Below the pieces are notes generated by a model. The model searched no databases. It saw nothing but the letters and a program-made list of their open reading frames with translations, and was not told where the DNA came from. This document shows, in pieces, positions 23,851-31,838 of a stretch of 64,000 nt of DNA. Each line of letters starts with the position of its first letter. Within the stretch, counting starts at the first letter, position 1. Position numbers and translations under genes: made by a program. The stretch comes from Pseudomonadota bacterium (GTDB lineage: Bacteria > Pseudomonadota > Alphaproteobacteria > Sphingomonadales > Sphingomonadaceae), in NCBI GenBank assembly GCA_020160755.1, contig JAIUPN010000016.1:1-64000 (forward strand), given 5' to 3'.

Positions 23851-24454
23851 GAAGCTCGTGCATATCGTCGACGATGAGGAGGCGATCCGGCGGTCGGCGA
23901 GTTTCATGCTCAAGACCTCGGGCTATGCGGTCGAGACCTGGGCCAATGGCGCGCTGTTCCTGAAGGAAATCCGGCACGTGCCCGAAGGCTGTGTCCTGCT
24001 CGACGTGCGCATGCCCGAAATGGACGGGCTCGAGGTCCAGCAGGCGATGCTAGAGCGCGGCGTCACCATGCCGGTGATTGTCCTTACCGGGCACGCTGAC
24101 GTCTCGATTGCGGTCCGGGCGATGAAGGCCGGCGCGGTCGATTTCCTCGAAAAGCCGTTCGAGAAGGCGGTGCTCATCGCCTCGATCGAGGCCGCTTTCG
24201 CCCGCATGGCGGCGGCCGATGGAGCGGTGGCGCGTGCCGCCGAGGCCGAGGTCGTTCTTGGCATCCTGACCCCGCGCGAGCGCGAGGTTCTCGAAGGGCT
24301 CGCGCAGGGACTGCCGAACAAGACCATCGCCTATGACCTCGGCATCTCGCCGCGTACCGTCGAAGTCCACCGCGCGAACCTCATGGCGAAGCTCGATGTC
24401 CGCAGCCTGTCCGACGCGCTGCGGCTCGCCTTCGCCGCAGGACTCGGTGCCTGA
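23837..24454 (+). CDS. fixJ: FixJ-type response regulator
   Basis: 205 aa with a receiver domain (1-120) and a LuxR-type HTH (140-205). The phospho-acceptor is Asp56 in LLDVRMPEMDG, with Asp-Asp in HIVDDEE, Thr in VLTGHAD and Lys in FLEKPF. The output helix is LTPREREVLEGLAQGLPNKTIAYDLGISPRTVEVHRANLMAKL. The ATG ATG start overlaps the 3' end of fixL and is preceded by GGAGG. It is expected to be phosphorylated by FixL at low O2 and to activate promoters with TACG-type boxes. Confidence 0.95.
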   Translation: MMSDRKLVHIVDDEEAIRRSASFMLKTSGYAVETWANGALFLKEIRHVPEGCVLLDVRMPEMDGLEVQQAMLERGVTMPVIVLTGHADVSIAVRAMKAGAVDFLEKPFEKAVLIASIEAAFARMAAADGAVARAAEAEVVLGILTPREREVLEGLAQGLPNKTIAYDLGISPRTVEVHRANLMAKLDVRSLSDALRLAFAAGLGA

Positions 24455-24467
24455 AATCTGCGGACAT

Positions 24468-24480
24468 TACGTAACGACCG
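24468..24480 (+). promoter_or_regulatory. TACGKA motif (FixJ-box-like) upstream of the LuxR-type gene
   Basis: TACGTAACGACCG, 59 bp before the start codon of the small LuxR protein. It is nearly identical to TACGGAGCGACCG at 35300-35312 upstream of a universal stress gene, both being followed by CAG. Confidence 0.5.
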
Positions 24481-24526
24481 CAGGACGCCCGAGCGCTAGA
24501 CGACTGTCCATCGGAGGATGGACCGC

Positions 24527-24850
24527 ATGACGACAGCCCGCCGCGAAGACCCACAGGCCGCGATCCGCCGCCCCGCGCCGGACCGCGCTGCGCGGTCGCG
24601 GCATTCGCCCCCTCTCATCGAACAGCTCACACATCGCGAGCTCGAAGTCGTGGGCGGGCTCGTGCGCGGTCTCACCAACAAGCAGATCGGGCAGGAGCTC
24701 GGCATCAGTCACCGCACCGTCGAAATTCATCGCTCGCGCCTGATGCGCAAGCTCGGCGCCGCGACGCTCGCCGGGCTCCTCGGTATCATCCTGCCCCAGC
24801 GCGACCGGATCGACGCACTGATCGCGCGGCACGCCCGCGCCCCGCGCTAG
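24527..24850 (+). CDS. Stand-alone LuxR/FixJ-type DNA-binding protein
   Basis: 107 aa: a basic, probably disordered N-terminus and a complete LuxR-type HTH (LIEQLTHRELEVVGGLVRGLTNKQIGQELGISHRTVEIHRSRLMRKL) closely resembling the FixJ output domain. No receiver domain is present. It could compete with or heterodimerise with FixJ at shared sites. The ATG at 24527 has GGAGG at a good distance; the ATG at 24518 is too close to it. It overlaps the convergent Nramp gene by 4 bp. Confidence 0.85.
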   Translation: MTTARREDPQAAIRRPAPDRAARSRHSPPLIEQLTHRELEVVGGLVRGLTNKQIGQELGISHRTVEIHRSRLMRKLGAATLAGLLGIILPQRDRIDALIARHARAPR

Positions 24851-26166
24851 ATATCTCCCGTCACGAGGAAGAAGAAAAACAGCAAGGTTGCTGCCGTCAT
24901 TACCGCGGTTGCCGCCCAGCCCGACCAGCTCTGGCGGCGCGAAATGACGAGACGGCCCATCGCGCGCGGATTGCGGGCGATCAGCATCATCACCAGCATG
25001 AGCGGCGCGGCGAGCACGCCATTGACCACCGCTGCCCAGTAGAGCGCGCGTGCCGGGTCGATGCCGATCGCCGAGAGCGAGGCGCCGGCAAGCGTGGTCG
25101 CGGCGATCGTTCCGTAGAAGAGACGCGCCGAAAGCGGCTTGGCGTCGAGGCTACCTGCCATTCCCGCCATCTCGGTGACGGCATAGGCGGCCGATCCGGC
25201 CAGTACCGGGACGGCGAGAAGGCCGGTGCCGATGATTCCGAGCGCGAACATCGCGAAAGCAAACGGCCCGGCGAGTGGACGCAGCGCTTCGGCGGCCTGC
25301 GCCGATGTGGCGATATCGCGTATGCCCTCGGCATGCAGCGTCGCCGCGGTCGCGAAGACGATCGCGAGCGAAATGAGCGTGCTGAACGCCATGCCCGTCA
25401 GCGTGTCGACACGAATGCGCCTGAACTCGCCATCGGCTGCCGCGGGCGTCAGGCAGAGCGGCTTGGCATGATGGCGATGCTGTTCCTCGATCTCCTGCCC
25501 CGCCTGCCAGAAGAAGAGATAGGGGCTGATCGTCGTGCCGAGGATTGCGACGAACGCCGTGGCATAGGCTGCATTGAGTTCGATGTCGGGAAGCAGCAGC
25601 GCCGTGAGGGCCGTGCCCCATGGAACATGCACCACGAACAGCACCGCGACATAGGTAAAGAGGGTGAGCGTCGTCCATTTGAGGATTGCGGCGTAGCGAG
25701 AATAGCTAAGGCCGACTTCGAGGACGATGCTGAGGATCCCGAACAACAAGGTATAGAGTCCGGCCTTGCCTCCGGCGAGCAGGGCCAGCGCCGCACCCAT
25801 CGCGCCGAGATCGGCGCCGAGATTGATGATGTTCGCGACGAGCAGCAGCGACACCATCGACCAGAGCAGGGGACGCGAATAATGCCGGCGGAGGTTGCGC
25901 GCGATCCCTGCGCCGGTAACCCGCCCGATCTCGGCGGCGATCTCCTGGATCGCCACCATCAGCGGGAAGCTCAGCACGAAGGTCCAGGAGAGCCGGTAAC
26001 CGAATGCCGCGCCGATCTGGCTGTGCGTTCCGATTCCGCTCGGATCGTCGTCGGCGGCGCCGGCGATCAGGCCCGGACCGAGCGCACGAAGAAATGTCCG
26101 CGGGTTTGACGAAAGGTTCGCCGGCTGGGTCGGCGGTCCTTCATTATGGTCTGTTGCTGCGGTCAC
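24847..26166 (-). CDS. Nramp-family divalent metal transporter, non-canonical
   Basis: 439 aa with about 11 membrane helices. The helix-1 metal motif, DPGN in canonical Nramp, is DPSG (41-44, in ADDDPSGIGTHSQIGA). The helix-6 MPH motif is replaced in the segment GTTISPYLFFWQAGQEIEE. This subclass is widespread but its ion preference is uncertain; Mg2+ or Mn2+ transport is possible. GTG start. It is the last gene on the minus strand after the MgtC-like gene, 60 bp away. Confidence 0.85.
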   Translation of the reverse strand: MTAATDHNEGPPTQPANLSSNPRTFLRALGPGLIAGAADDDPSGIGTHSQIGAAFGYRLSWTFVLSFPLMVAIQEIAAEIGRVTGAGIARNLRRHYSRPLLWSMVSLLLVANIINLGADLGAMGAALALLAGGKAGLYTLLFGILSIVLEVGLSYSRYAAILKWTTLTLFTYVAVLFVVHVPWGTALTALLLPDIELNAAYATAFVAILGTTISPYLFFWQAGQEIEEQHRHHAKPLCLTPAAADGEFRRIRVDTLTGMAFSTLISLAIVFATAATLHAEGIRDIATSAQAAEALRPLAGPFAFAMFALGIIGTGLLAVPVLAGSAAYAVTEMAGMAGSLDAKPLSARLFYGTIAATTLAGASLSAIGIDPARALYWAAVVNGVLAAPLMLVMMLIARNPRAMGRLVISRRQSWSGWAATAVMTAATLLFFFFLVTGDI

Positions 26167-26226
26167 CGAAGGCCCCCTTTTGAAACCATTCCACCTCTGG
26201 CCACTCCATGCGGCGTCCGATCGGGC

Positions 26227-27504
26227 TCAGACGAGAAGGGTCGGCAGGACCGCGAGGCTGGCTGCAACGCTCAGCACAAGCGGCAAGGCGAGCTTCCATC
26301 CTTTGCGCAGCCCTGCGATCGCCAGAGCGGTGGCCCCTTTGAACAGCGTGTTGGCGAGCACCGGGGCAATGATGACGATCGTCGCGATCTGGCCCTCGAG
26401 CAGACCCGGAGGTAGCGATCCCACCGTGATGATCGCCGAGTCGACGTCGGCCAGGCCCGAAAGCGCGATGACCAGCGCGAGGCCGCGTTCGCCCACCATC
26501 GCCATCATCCAGCGTGCGGCGACGGTCAGCACCATGACGAGCAGCATGAGGCCGATCGCCGGCGCGAGCCGGAACGGGTTCTTGAGCTCGACGGGACGGT
26601 TGGCAGCGCTTTCCTTGCGGCGGCTCCGCAAAGCCCAGAACATCGCGCCGCCGCTCACCAGCGCGGCGGGTGCCGCAAGCCAGCCGAAGGCCGGCATCGC
26701 TGCCGGCGCGAGGAACAGGGTCAGGATGATCGCGCGGATCAGCATGACCGCCGACGCCGCGCCGATGCCGGCAATGGCCATCGCCTCGCTTTCCTCGCCA
26801 TCGCGCACGCGCATCGCGAGCGCTGCGGTCACCGCGGTCGAGGAAACCATCGCGCCGGTCGCGGCCATGACGAGCGTGCCCCGCGAGGCGCCAAAGCGTT
26901 TCGCTGCGATATAGCCGAGAAAGGAGAAGCCCGAGACGAACACCACGACCAGCCAGAGCTGGCGGGGATTCCAGGCGTCATAGGGCCCGAAGCGCTGGTC
27001 GGGCAGCAGCGGCAATATGGCGAGCGCGATGAGCGCGAACCGGACGATCGCGCCGACCTCGATATCGCTGAGACCGGAAACCCAGCGATGAAGCTCGGTG
27101 CGCAGCGCAAGCACCAGCGTCATGGCGACGGCGACCACCGTCGCCATCTCGCTCCGACCGCTGGCCGCGAGATAGCCGCAACCGAGCGTGATGAGGGCCG
27201 CGAGGCTCGATGTCCCGCTCAGCTGCTCGGGCGCCCGCGCGGTTTTCGCATAGCCGATGAGGGTGAGGACAGCTGCAGCCCCGGCGACAATCGCCGCGAT
27301 CGCCGGGCTTTGAGATCCGGTAGCTCCCGCGATGCCGCCTGCAAGGCCGAACAGCGCAAAGGTCCGCACACCCGCGAAGCGGCTGCCCGCGGTCTCGTTG
27401 CGCAGGCTCCAGCCGCGCTGGATGCCGACGAGCAGCCCGAGAAGAAGCGCCAGTCCGATGCCGGCGAGCTGCTGCAGGTTGGCGTCGGGAAGGGATTCGA
27501 TCAT
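26227..27504 (-). CDS. MgtC/SapB-DUF4010 membrane protein
   Basis: 425 aa. The N-terminal MgtC-like part (GIGLALLLGLLVGIQRGWSLR...AGVRTFALFGLAGG) has the family GLxRG-type motif. The C-terminal part is a DUF4010 module of about eight helices (GYIAAKRFGASRGTLVMAATGAMVSSTAVTAALA). The role is unknown; MgtC proteins modulate ATP synthase or Mg2+ homeostasis in other bacteria. I chose the ATG at 27504; an earlier in-frame ATG would overlap the DksA-like gene. It lies 20 bp downstream of that gene, so it is operonic. Confidence 0.85.
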   Translation of the reverse strand: MIESLPDANLQQLAGIGLALLLGLLVGIQRGWSLRNETAGSRFAGVRTFALFGLAGGIAGATGSQSPAIAAIVAGAAAVLTLIGYAKTARAPEQLSGTSSLAALITLGCGYLAASGRSEMATVVAVAMTLVLALRTELHRWVSGLSDIEVGAIVRFALIALAILPLLPDQRFGPYDAWNPRQLWLVVVFVSGFSFLGYIAAKRFGASRGTLVMAATGAMVSSTAVTAALAMRVRDGEESEAMAIAGIGAASAVMLIRAIILTLFLAPAAMPAFGWLAAPAALVSGGAMFWALRSRRKESAANRPVELKNPFRLAPAIGLMLLVMVLTVAARWMMAMVGERGLALVIALSGLADVDSAIITVGSLPPGLLEGQIATIVIIAPVLANTLFKGATALAIAGLRKGWKLALPLVLSVAASLAVLPTLLV

Positions 27505-27524
27505 GTCGTTCGCCGGACGTATGT

Positions 27525-27857
27525 TCAGCCGCCGAACTCGCGCTCGCAGTCGATGCAATGCGCGGTGTGCGGAACGGCTTCGAGGCGCGCGGCATCGATC
27601 GGGATGCCGCACGCGGTGCAGAGGCCGTAATGGCCGGCATCGAGACGCGCGATCGCGAGCCGGATTGCCTTCATCTGCTCAGTTGCGGCGCTTTGCCGCG
27701 CATCGATCGTCTCGTCGTCATCGCGCTCGACAGCCTGCTCGGCGGAATCGTCGTCGAGCGGCACGCGCTGCTCGCTTTCCAGCCGCTCAACCTCCGCTGC
27801 GAGCTGGTCGAGGCGCACGACCAGGCCCGCGCGTATTTCGGAAAGACTGTGCATCAC
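27525..27857 (-). CDS. DksA/TraR-family zinc-finger regulator
   Basis: 110 aa. An N-terminal coiled coil (about 5-70, acidic tip DDDSAEQAVERDDDETID) is followed by a four-cysteine zinc finger, CTAC (80-83) and CIDC (101-104). Shorter than DksA, so it is of the TraR/YbiI-like kind. Such proteins bind the RNA polymerase secondary channel and change promoter selection under stress. The start ATG overlaps the stop of the YdcH-like gene (ATGA). Confidence 0.9.
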   Translation of the reverse strand: MMHSLSEIRAGLVVRLDQLAAEVERLESEQRVPLDDDSAEQAVERDDDETIDARQSAATEQMKAIRLAIARLDAGHYGLCTACGIPIDAARLEAVPHTAHCIDCEREFGG

Positions 27858-28102
27858 GCCTCCTCCTCGATCGCGATGAGCGCGGCAATCTCGTCGAGGG
27901 TGAACAGCCGCCGTTTCTTGAGGTCCTCCAGCTGGTCGTCGGCGACCGCCGCAAGACCGGCCTCGACTCGCTGAATCCGGCTCTGAAGGTCATGATGCTC
28001 ATCGGCGAGCTGGCGAAAATTCGAACTGCCAAGCTTGAGCGCATGGAGCGCCGGTCCGTGGTCCGGAAACAGCGCATGAAGATCGTGGCCGGCTTCGCTC
28101 AT
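27854..28102 (-). CDS. YdcH/DUF465 family small protein
   Basis: 82 aa, almost entirely helical: LHALFPDHGPALHALKLGSSNFRQLADEHHDLQSRIQRVE, then LEDLKKRRLFTLDEIAALI. This is the DUF465/YdcH coiled-coil pattern. AAGGA lies 7 nt upstream of the ATG. It is the first gene of the unit YdcH-DksA-MgtC, possibly with Nramp, divergent from the FNR-like gene. Confidence 0.88.
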   Translation of the reverse strand: MSEAGHDLHALFPDHGPALHALKLGSSNFRQLADEHHDLQSRIQRVEAGLAAVADDQLEDLKKRRLFTLDEIAALIAIEEEA

Positions 28103-28163
28103 CCTGGGTCCTTTCGTCGCGGATTTGTCTCGCCGGATTGCGCCGGGACGCGCGCCCTGTCGT

Positions 28164-28237
28164 TACGCAATAGCCCTTACGCCCCTGGCGGTTCGCGCCG
28201 GTCGGGCCTTTCCTCGCACCACATACGTACAGTTGCG
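28164..28237 (+). promoter_or_regulatory. Two TACG motifs (FixJ-box-like) in the divergent fnr/ydcH region
   Basis: TACGCAATAGCCC (28164-28176) and TACGTACAGTTGCG (28224-28237) lie upstream of the FNR-like gene. The second aligns with the BON-gene site at 30906-30919. In rhizobia FixJ activates fixK; the same link is proposed here from the motif. Confidence 0.45.
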
Positions 28238-28370
28238 TAATCACGGGCGCATGCAGAGCCGCTATTCCCGGCCGCATGAGGGGTCAGCCACATCTTTTCC
28301 GCTATCCAGGCCGCGACCGCCAAGCAACGGAGTGGCGTGCGGAGCGCGCGTCGCTTGCGGGCGCACGGCG

Positions 28371-29054
28371 ATGAGCGATTGCGCATCCTGCGCCGTACGC
28401 TGCCGCGCCATCTGCGCCAGCCTTGCCGCCGACGAAGCCGCCGAACTCGGCCGCATGGGGCGGCGGCAACGCGTGAAGGCGGGTCACACCCTGCTCTGGG
28501 AAGGCGACGAAGCCCCGACGGTCGCAAATGTCCTGTCGGGCGTCCTGAAGCTGGTCGTCGCCACCGCCGATGGCCGCGAGCAGATCGTCGGGCTCGTCTT
28601 CCCTTCCGATTTTATCGGCCGCCCGTTCGGCAAGCAAAGCCCCTACCGGGTCACCGCTATGACCGACGCCGAGGTCTGCATCTTCAATCGCCAGCAGTTC
28701 GACGATTTCGCGGGTCGCCATCCGCATCTCCAGCAGAAATTGCTCCATCGCACGCTCGACGAGCTCGACCGCGCGCGGCACTGGATGATGCTGCTCGGCC
28801 GCAAGTCGGCACCCGAAAAGGTCGCCTCCTTCCTTCTCGACATGGAAGAGCGGCTGCCCGCCGATGCCAGCGAGACCCCGGGCGGGTTCGAGCTCCCCTT
28901 CGGCCGCCAGCAGATCGCCGACATATTGGGGCTGACGATCGAAACGACCTGCCGGCAGCTGACGCGCATGCGCAGCGACGGCCTCGTCGACTTGCCCTCG
29001 CGGCGCGCGGTACGGATCAACGACCGCGCCCGAGTGGCAGCGATGGCCGGTTGA
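28371..29054 (+). CDS. Crp/Fnr-family oxygen-responsive regulator (FnrL/FixK-like)
   Basis: 227 aa: an N-terminal cysteine cluster Cys4, Cys7, Cys11, Cys15, a cyclic-nucleotide-type beta barrel with a further Cys103, and a C-terminal HTH (FGRQQIADILGLTIETTCRQLTRM). Cys-x2-Cys-x7-Cys plus one core Cys is compatible with an FNR-type [4Fe-4S] sensor. The recognition helix has Glu and Arg in the positions that read TTGAT half-sites, but Cys where FNR has Ser. Four FNR boxes in this window are plausible targets. The start at 28371 lacks a strong Shine-Dalgarno; an upstream in-frame ATG exists at 28251. Confidence 0.88.
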   Translation: MSDCASCAVRCRAICASLAADEAAELGRMGRRQRVKAGHTLLWEGDEAPTVANVLSGVLKLVVATADGREQIVGLVFPSDFIGRPFGKQSPYRVTAMTDAEVCIFNRQQFDDFAGRHPHLQQKLLHRTLDELDRARHWMMLLGRKSAPEKVASFLLDMEERLPADASETPGGFELPFGRQQIADILGLTIETTCRQLTRMRSDGLVDLPSRRAVRINDRARVAAMAG

Positions 29055-29058
29055 GAAA

Positions 29059-30036
29059 GTGGGAACCTGGGCGAAGCTCGCCGGAAGGGCAGCGCTTTTG
29101 CTGGGAGCGGCGCTGCTGTTGCTACTCGCGGCCTCGGCCGAGCCCTCAAGCCCGCATGGGAGCGTGCTCGATGCCGCCGAGCGGTTGAAGCCCGGAGATT
29201 ATATCTGGGCGCCCGAGATCGCGCCGCGCGGGCCCTTGATGATGATCGTGAGTCTTGCGACCCAGCGCGGCACGCTGTACCGCAATGGCGTCCCGATCGC
29301 GATTACCACTGTCTCGACGGGCAAGGCCGGCCATGAAACCCCGACCGGTGTCTTCACCATCCTCCAGCGCGACGTCGACCATCGCTCGAGCCTCTACGAC
29401 GATGCGCCGATGCCCTATATGCAGCGGCTGACCTGGGGCGGCGTGGCGCTGCACGGCGGCACCTTGCCGGGCTACCCCGCTTCGCACGGTTGCATTCGCC
29501 TGCCGCATGGCTTCGCCCGTCTCCTCTATGGCGTCTCCCGGCTCGGCATGACGGTCATCGTCACCGATGCCGCAGCGGTGCCGCGTGCGGCCCCGACCGA
29601 TCCGCTCGCCATGACCGAAACGCGCCCTTCCGATGGCGCGCTGCTCTGGACGCCCGAACGCGCGCCCAGCGGCCCCCTGTCGATCATCGCCAGTGCCACA
29701 GACCAGCGGATCCTGATCCTTCGCAACGGAACGATCATCGGCTCGGCGCCCGCGCGCATCAAGGGATCAATGACGGGCACTTCCGCCTTCATCCGGCGGT
29801 CGGGCGTCGAGGGGCCGGCAACCTGGACGGAAGTCCCCCTCCCGGGCGCGATCGCCGCGAGGACACCGACGTCGTTCGCCGGGCGCGTCCACATCGCGGC
29901 CGATCTGCGCGCGCTGCTCGGCCCGCTTCTGGTCGCGGGAACGAGCGTGATCATCACGCCCGATTCGCTGCGCGCCGGAAGCCCGGTGCCGGCGGAGATT
30001 CTCGGCGGGGACGAGGAAGGCGCGCCGGATCGCTAG
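29059..30036 (+). CDS. L,D-transpeptidase (YkuD) family protein
   Basis: 325 aa. The N-terminal hydrophobic segment (6-27) anchors or exports the protein. The YkuD domain carries the HGGTLPGYPASHGCIRLP motif with His132, His143 and catalytic Cys145, so 3-3 peptidoglycan cross-linking or lipoprotein attachment is possible. The second half (from about 185) looks like a degenerate repeat of the same fold (GPLSIIASATDQRILILRNGTII) without the Cys. GTG start 5 bp after the FNR-like stop, so it is in one operon with it. Confidence 0.88.
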   Translation: MGTWAKLAGRAALLLGAALLLLLAASAEPSSPHGSVLDAAERLKPGDYIWAPEIAPRGPLMMIVSLATQRGTLYRNGVPIAITTVSTGKAGHETPTGVFTILQRDVDHRSSLYDDAPMPYMQRLTWGGVALHGGTLPGYPASHGCIRLPHGFARLLYGVSRLGMTVIVTDAAAVPRAAPTDPLAMTETRPSDGALLWTPERAPSGPLSIIASATDQRILILRNGTIIGSAPARIKGSMTGTSAFIRRSGVEGPATWTEVPLPGAIAARTPTSFAGRVHIAADLRALLGPLLVAGTSVIITPDSLRAGSPVPAEILGGDEEGAPDR

Positions 30037-30060
30037 GCGCCGACATCGGCGCGTCTGGTC

Positions 30061-30189
30061 CTACGGCCACAGCCGCGGAGCGAGCGACAGGATCAACGAC
30101 GCGCAGATCACAAGCGAAAGCATCGCCGATCCGAGCTTGAGCCGAAGCAGCGCCTCGCCGTGCCGGTCGGTGTGAATACCAGGGGGCAT
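30061..30189 (-). CDS. Single-pass membrane microprotein, 42 aa
   Basis: A polar N-terminus (MPPGIHTDRHGEALLRLKLG) is followed by one helix (SAMLSLVICASLILSLAPRLW). GGAG lies 11 nt upstream of the ATG. It follows hsp20 on the same strand by 79 bp. Function unknown. Confidence 0.42.
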   Translation of the reverse strand: MPPGIHTDRHGEALLRLKLGSAMLSLVICASLILSLAPRLWP

Positions 30190-30268
30190 GATATAACTCC
30201 GGTGCGAGGGAATCGCGCGAGATCGAGCGGGAGGGCCGGAGCCGCGTCTTCGGTTCCGGCCCGTTTGC

Positions 30269-30754
30269 CTAGCTGGCGATCTTGATCTTGCGAGCGTGAT
30301 CGCGCGCCTTTTCGGTCTTCGCGATCTCGACGCTGAGCAAGCCATGCTTGAACTTCGCTTCGATCTTGTCGGCATCGGCGTCGGCGGGCAGGGCGATGCG
30401 GCGCCGGAAGCTGCCGTGACGCCGCTCGCTGATCAGATGTCCATCCTCGCGGCGCTCGGAGGATTCCTCCTTTTCGCTCGCGAGCAGGAGGCCCCCGTCG
30501 GCGACCTCGAGCCGGATGTCCTTCTCGGTGAGGCCCGCGAGCTCGGCGGTCAGCTTGTAGGCCGGGCCGGTATCGACGAGTTCGACCGCCGGGAGCGGGC
30601 TCACGAGCCGCGGGACATAGCTCAGCAGGCTGCGGCCGGGGAGAGCGAATTCCTCGAACATGCGGTCGAGCTCGCTGCGCAGCCAGTTCATCGCGCCAAG
30701 CTCCGCCTCAGCGGGCTGGCTACCCGCGGTGCGGGTCGGGGTCAGATCGTTCAT
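30269..30754 (-). CDS. Hsp20/alpha-crystallin small heat-shock protein
   Basis: 161 aa. The alpha-crystallin domain spans about 52-140: PAVELVDTGPAYKLTAELAGLTEKDIRLEVADG, GSFRRRIALPADAD and the conserved FKHGLLSVEIAK near its end. It is an ATP-independent holdase preventing aggregation. It has no C-terminal IXI motif of the usual form, though IKIAS at the end may serve. AAGGAG lies upstream of the ATG. Confidence 0.93.
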   Translation of the reverse strand: MNDLTPTRTAGSQPAEAELGAMNWLRSELDRMFEEFALPGRSLLSYVPRLVSPLPAVELVDTGPAYKLTAELAGLTEKDIRLEVADGGLLLASEKEESSERREDGHLISERRHGSFRRRIALPADADADKIEAKFKHGLLSVEIAKTEKARDHARKIKIAS

Positions 30755-30905
30755 CAGCTTGCTCCTTCTTGAAAATCGAGAGGGATCGCGGCGGCGGGCT
30801 GTGCCGGGCAGGACCCTCGTTGCCGCAATGCGCCGGAGCGCAACCCGGACCTAGCGAGCAGGCTGCGGAGGCAGAATCGGGGAAGTTCCCAAGCGGAGCT
30901 CTCCT

Positions 30906-30919
30906 TACGGAAAGTTGCG
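30906..30919 (+). promoter_or_regulatory. TACGKA motif (FixJ-box-like) upstream of BON gene 2
   Basis: TACGGAAAGTTGCG, 135 bp before the ATG. It is aligned with the site in front of BON gene 1 (both preceded by CCT) and with TACGTACAGTTGCG upstream of the FNR-like gene. Confidence 0.45.
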
Positions 30920-31040
30920 GATAAGCCGCATCCTTCGTCCCGGGTTAAGGCTGCCCGCACGCGCTGGCGGCTCTTGCCGATGTTCGCCGGCTTCGGTCCG
31001 CTCGCAATGCGAGCCGGATTTCTTTCGAAGGAGAATGATC

Positions 31041-31700
31041 ATGCAGAAGAAGAGTGACGGCCAGCTGCAGGATGACGTGGTCGCCGAACTCGAATGGGAT
31101 CCGAGCGTCGATCACGCCGATATCGGCGTCTCGGTCAATGACGGCGTCGTGACGCTGGCGGGCTATGTGAAGAGCTTTCCGCAGAAGGTCGCGGCCGAAC
31201 GTGCGGTGCGGCGGGTCGCGGGCGTGCGTGCGCTCGCCGAGGAGCTGAAGGTGCGCTTCGCGTCGGATCCCAAGACCGCCGACCATGAAATCGCCAAGCG
31301 GATCGTCGACATGATCGGCTGGACGGTCGCGATCCCCGAGGGGCAGATCAAGGTGAAGGTCGAGCGCGGCTGGGTCACGCTGACCGGCACCGTCGACTGG
31401 CACTTCATCGCAAAGGAAGTCGCGCGCGCCGCGGGGCAGATATCGGGGGTCACCGGCGTCTCGAACCTGATCAAGGTCGGCGATATTTCCACCCCTGCCG
31501 ACGTCAAGGCGCGGATCATGGCGGCATTCAAGCGCCAGGCGGGTCTCGACGCAAGCGGCGTATCGGTCACCACCGAGGGCAGCACGGTCACGCTGCGCGG
31601 CCGGGTCAAGGCGTGGGGCGAGCGGCGCATGGCCGAGCTCGCTGCCTGGTCGGCGCCCGGCGTGACCGACGTCGAGGATTATCTCGCGGTCGACAGCTGA
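31041..31700 (+). CDS. Triple-BON-domain protein (copy 2)
   Basis: 219 aa with three BON domains laid out exactly as in the 10875-11537 gene. The N-termini run nearly parallel (KKSDGQLQDDVVAELEWDPS versus KKTDGQLQRDVMDELEWEPS), so the two are paralogues. There is no signal peptide. The ATG at 31041 has GAAGGAG at 7 nt; an ATG six bases earlier is too close. The shared upstream motif suggests common control. Confidence 0.9.
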   Translation: MQKKSDGQLQDDVVAELEWDPSVDHADIGVSVNDGVVTLAGYVKSFPQKVAAERAVRRVAGVRALAEELKVRFASDPKTADHEIAKRIVDMIGWTVAIPEGQIKVKVERGWVTLTGTVDWHFIAKEVARAAGQISGVTGVSNLIKVGDISTPADVKARIMAAFKRQAGLDASGVSVTTEGSTVTLRGRVKAWGERRMAELAAWSAPGVTDVEDYLAVDS

Positions 31701-31732
31701 TCCCGCTCGCCTGGGGAAGAGGCGACCCCCCT

Positions 31733-31764
31733 GCGGCCGTCCGGACATCCGGGCGGCCGCCTTT
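31733..31764 (+). terminator. Rho-independent terminator after BON gene 2
   Basis: GCGGCCGTCCGG (31733-31744) pairs with CCGGGCGGCCGC (31749-31760) with one mismatch around ACAT, followed by CTTTCC. It is similar in sequence to the terminator after BON gene 1. Confidence 0.75.
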
Positions 31765-31838
31765 CCATCCGTATCATTGCGCATATCGGCCTCGGCTGAC
31801 GACACATAGTCTCGGTGCAGAAACCAAGGAGACGGCTC

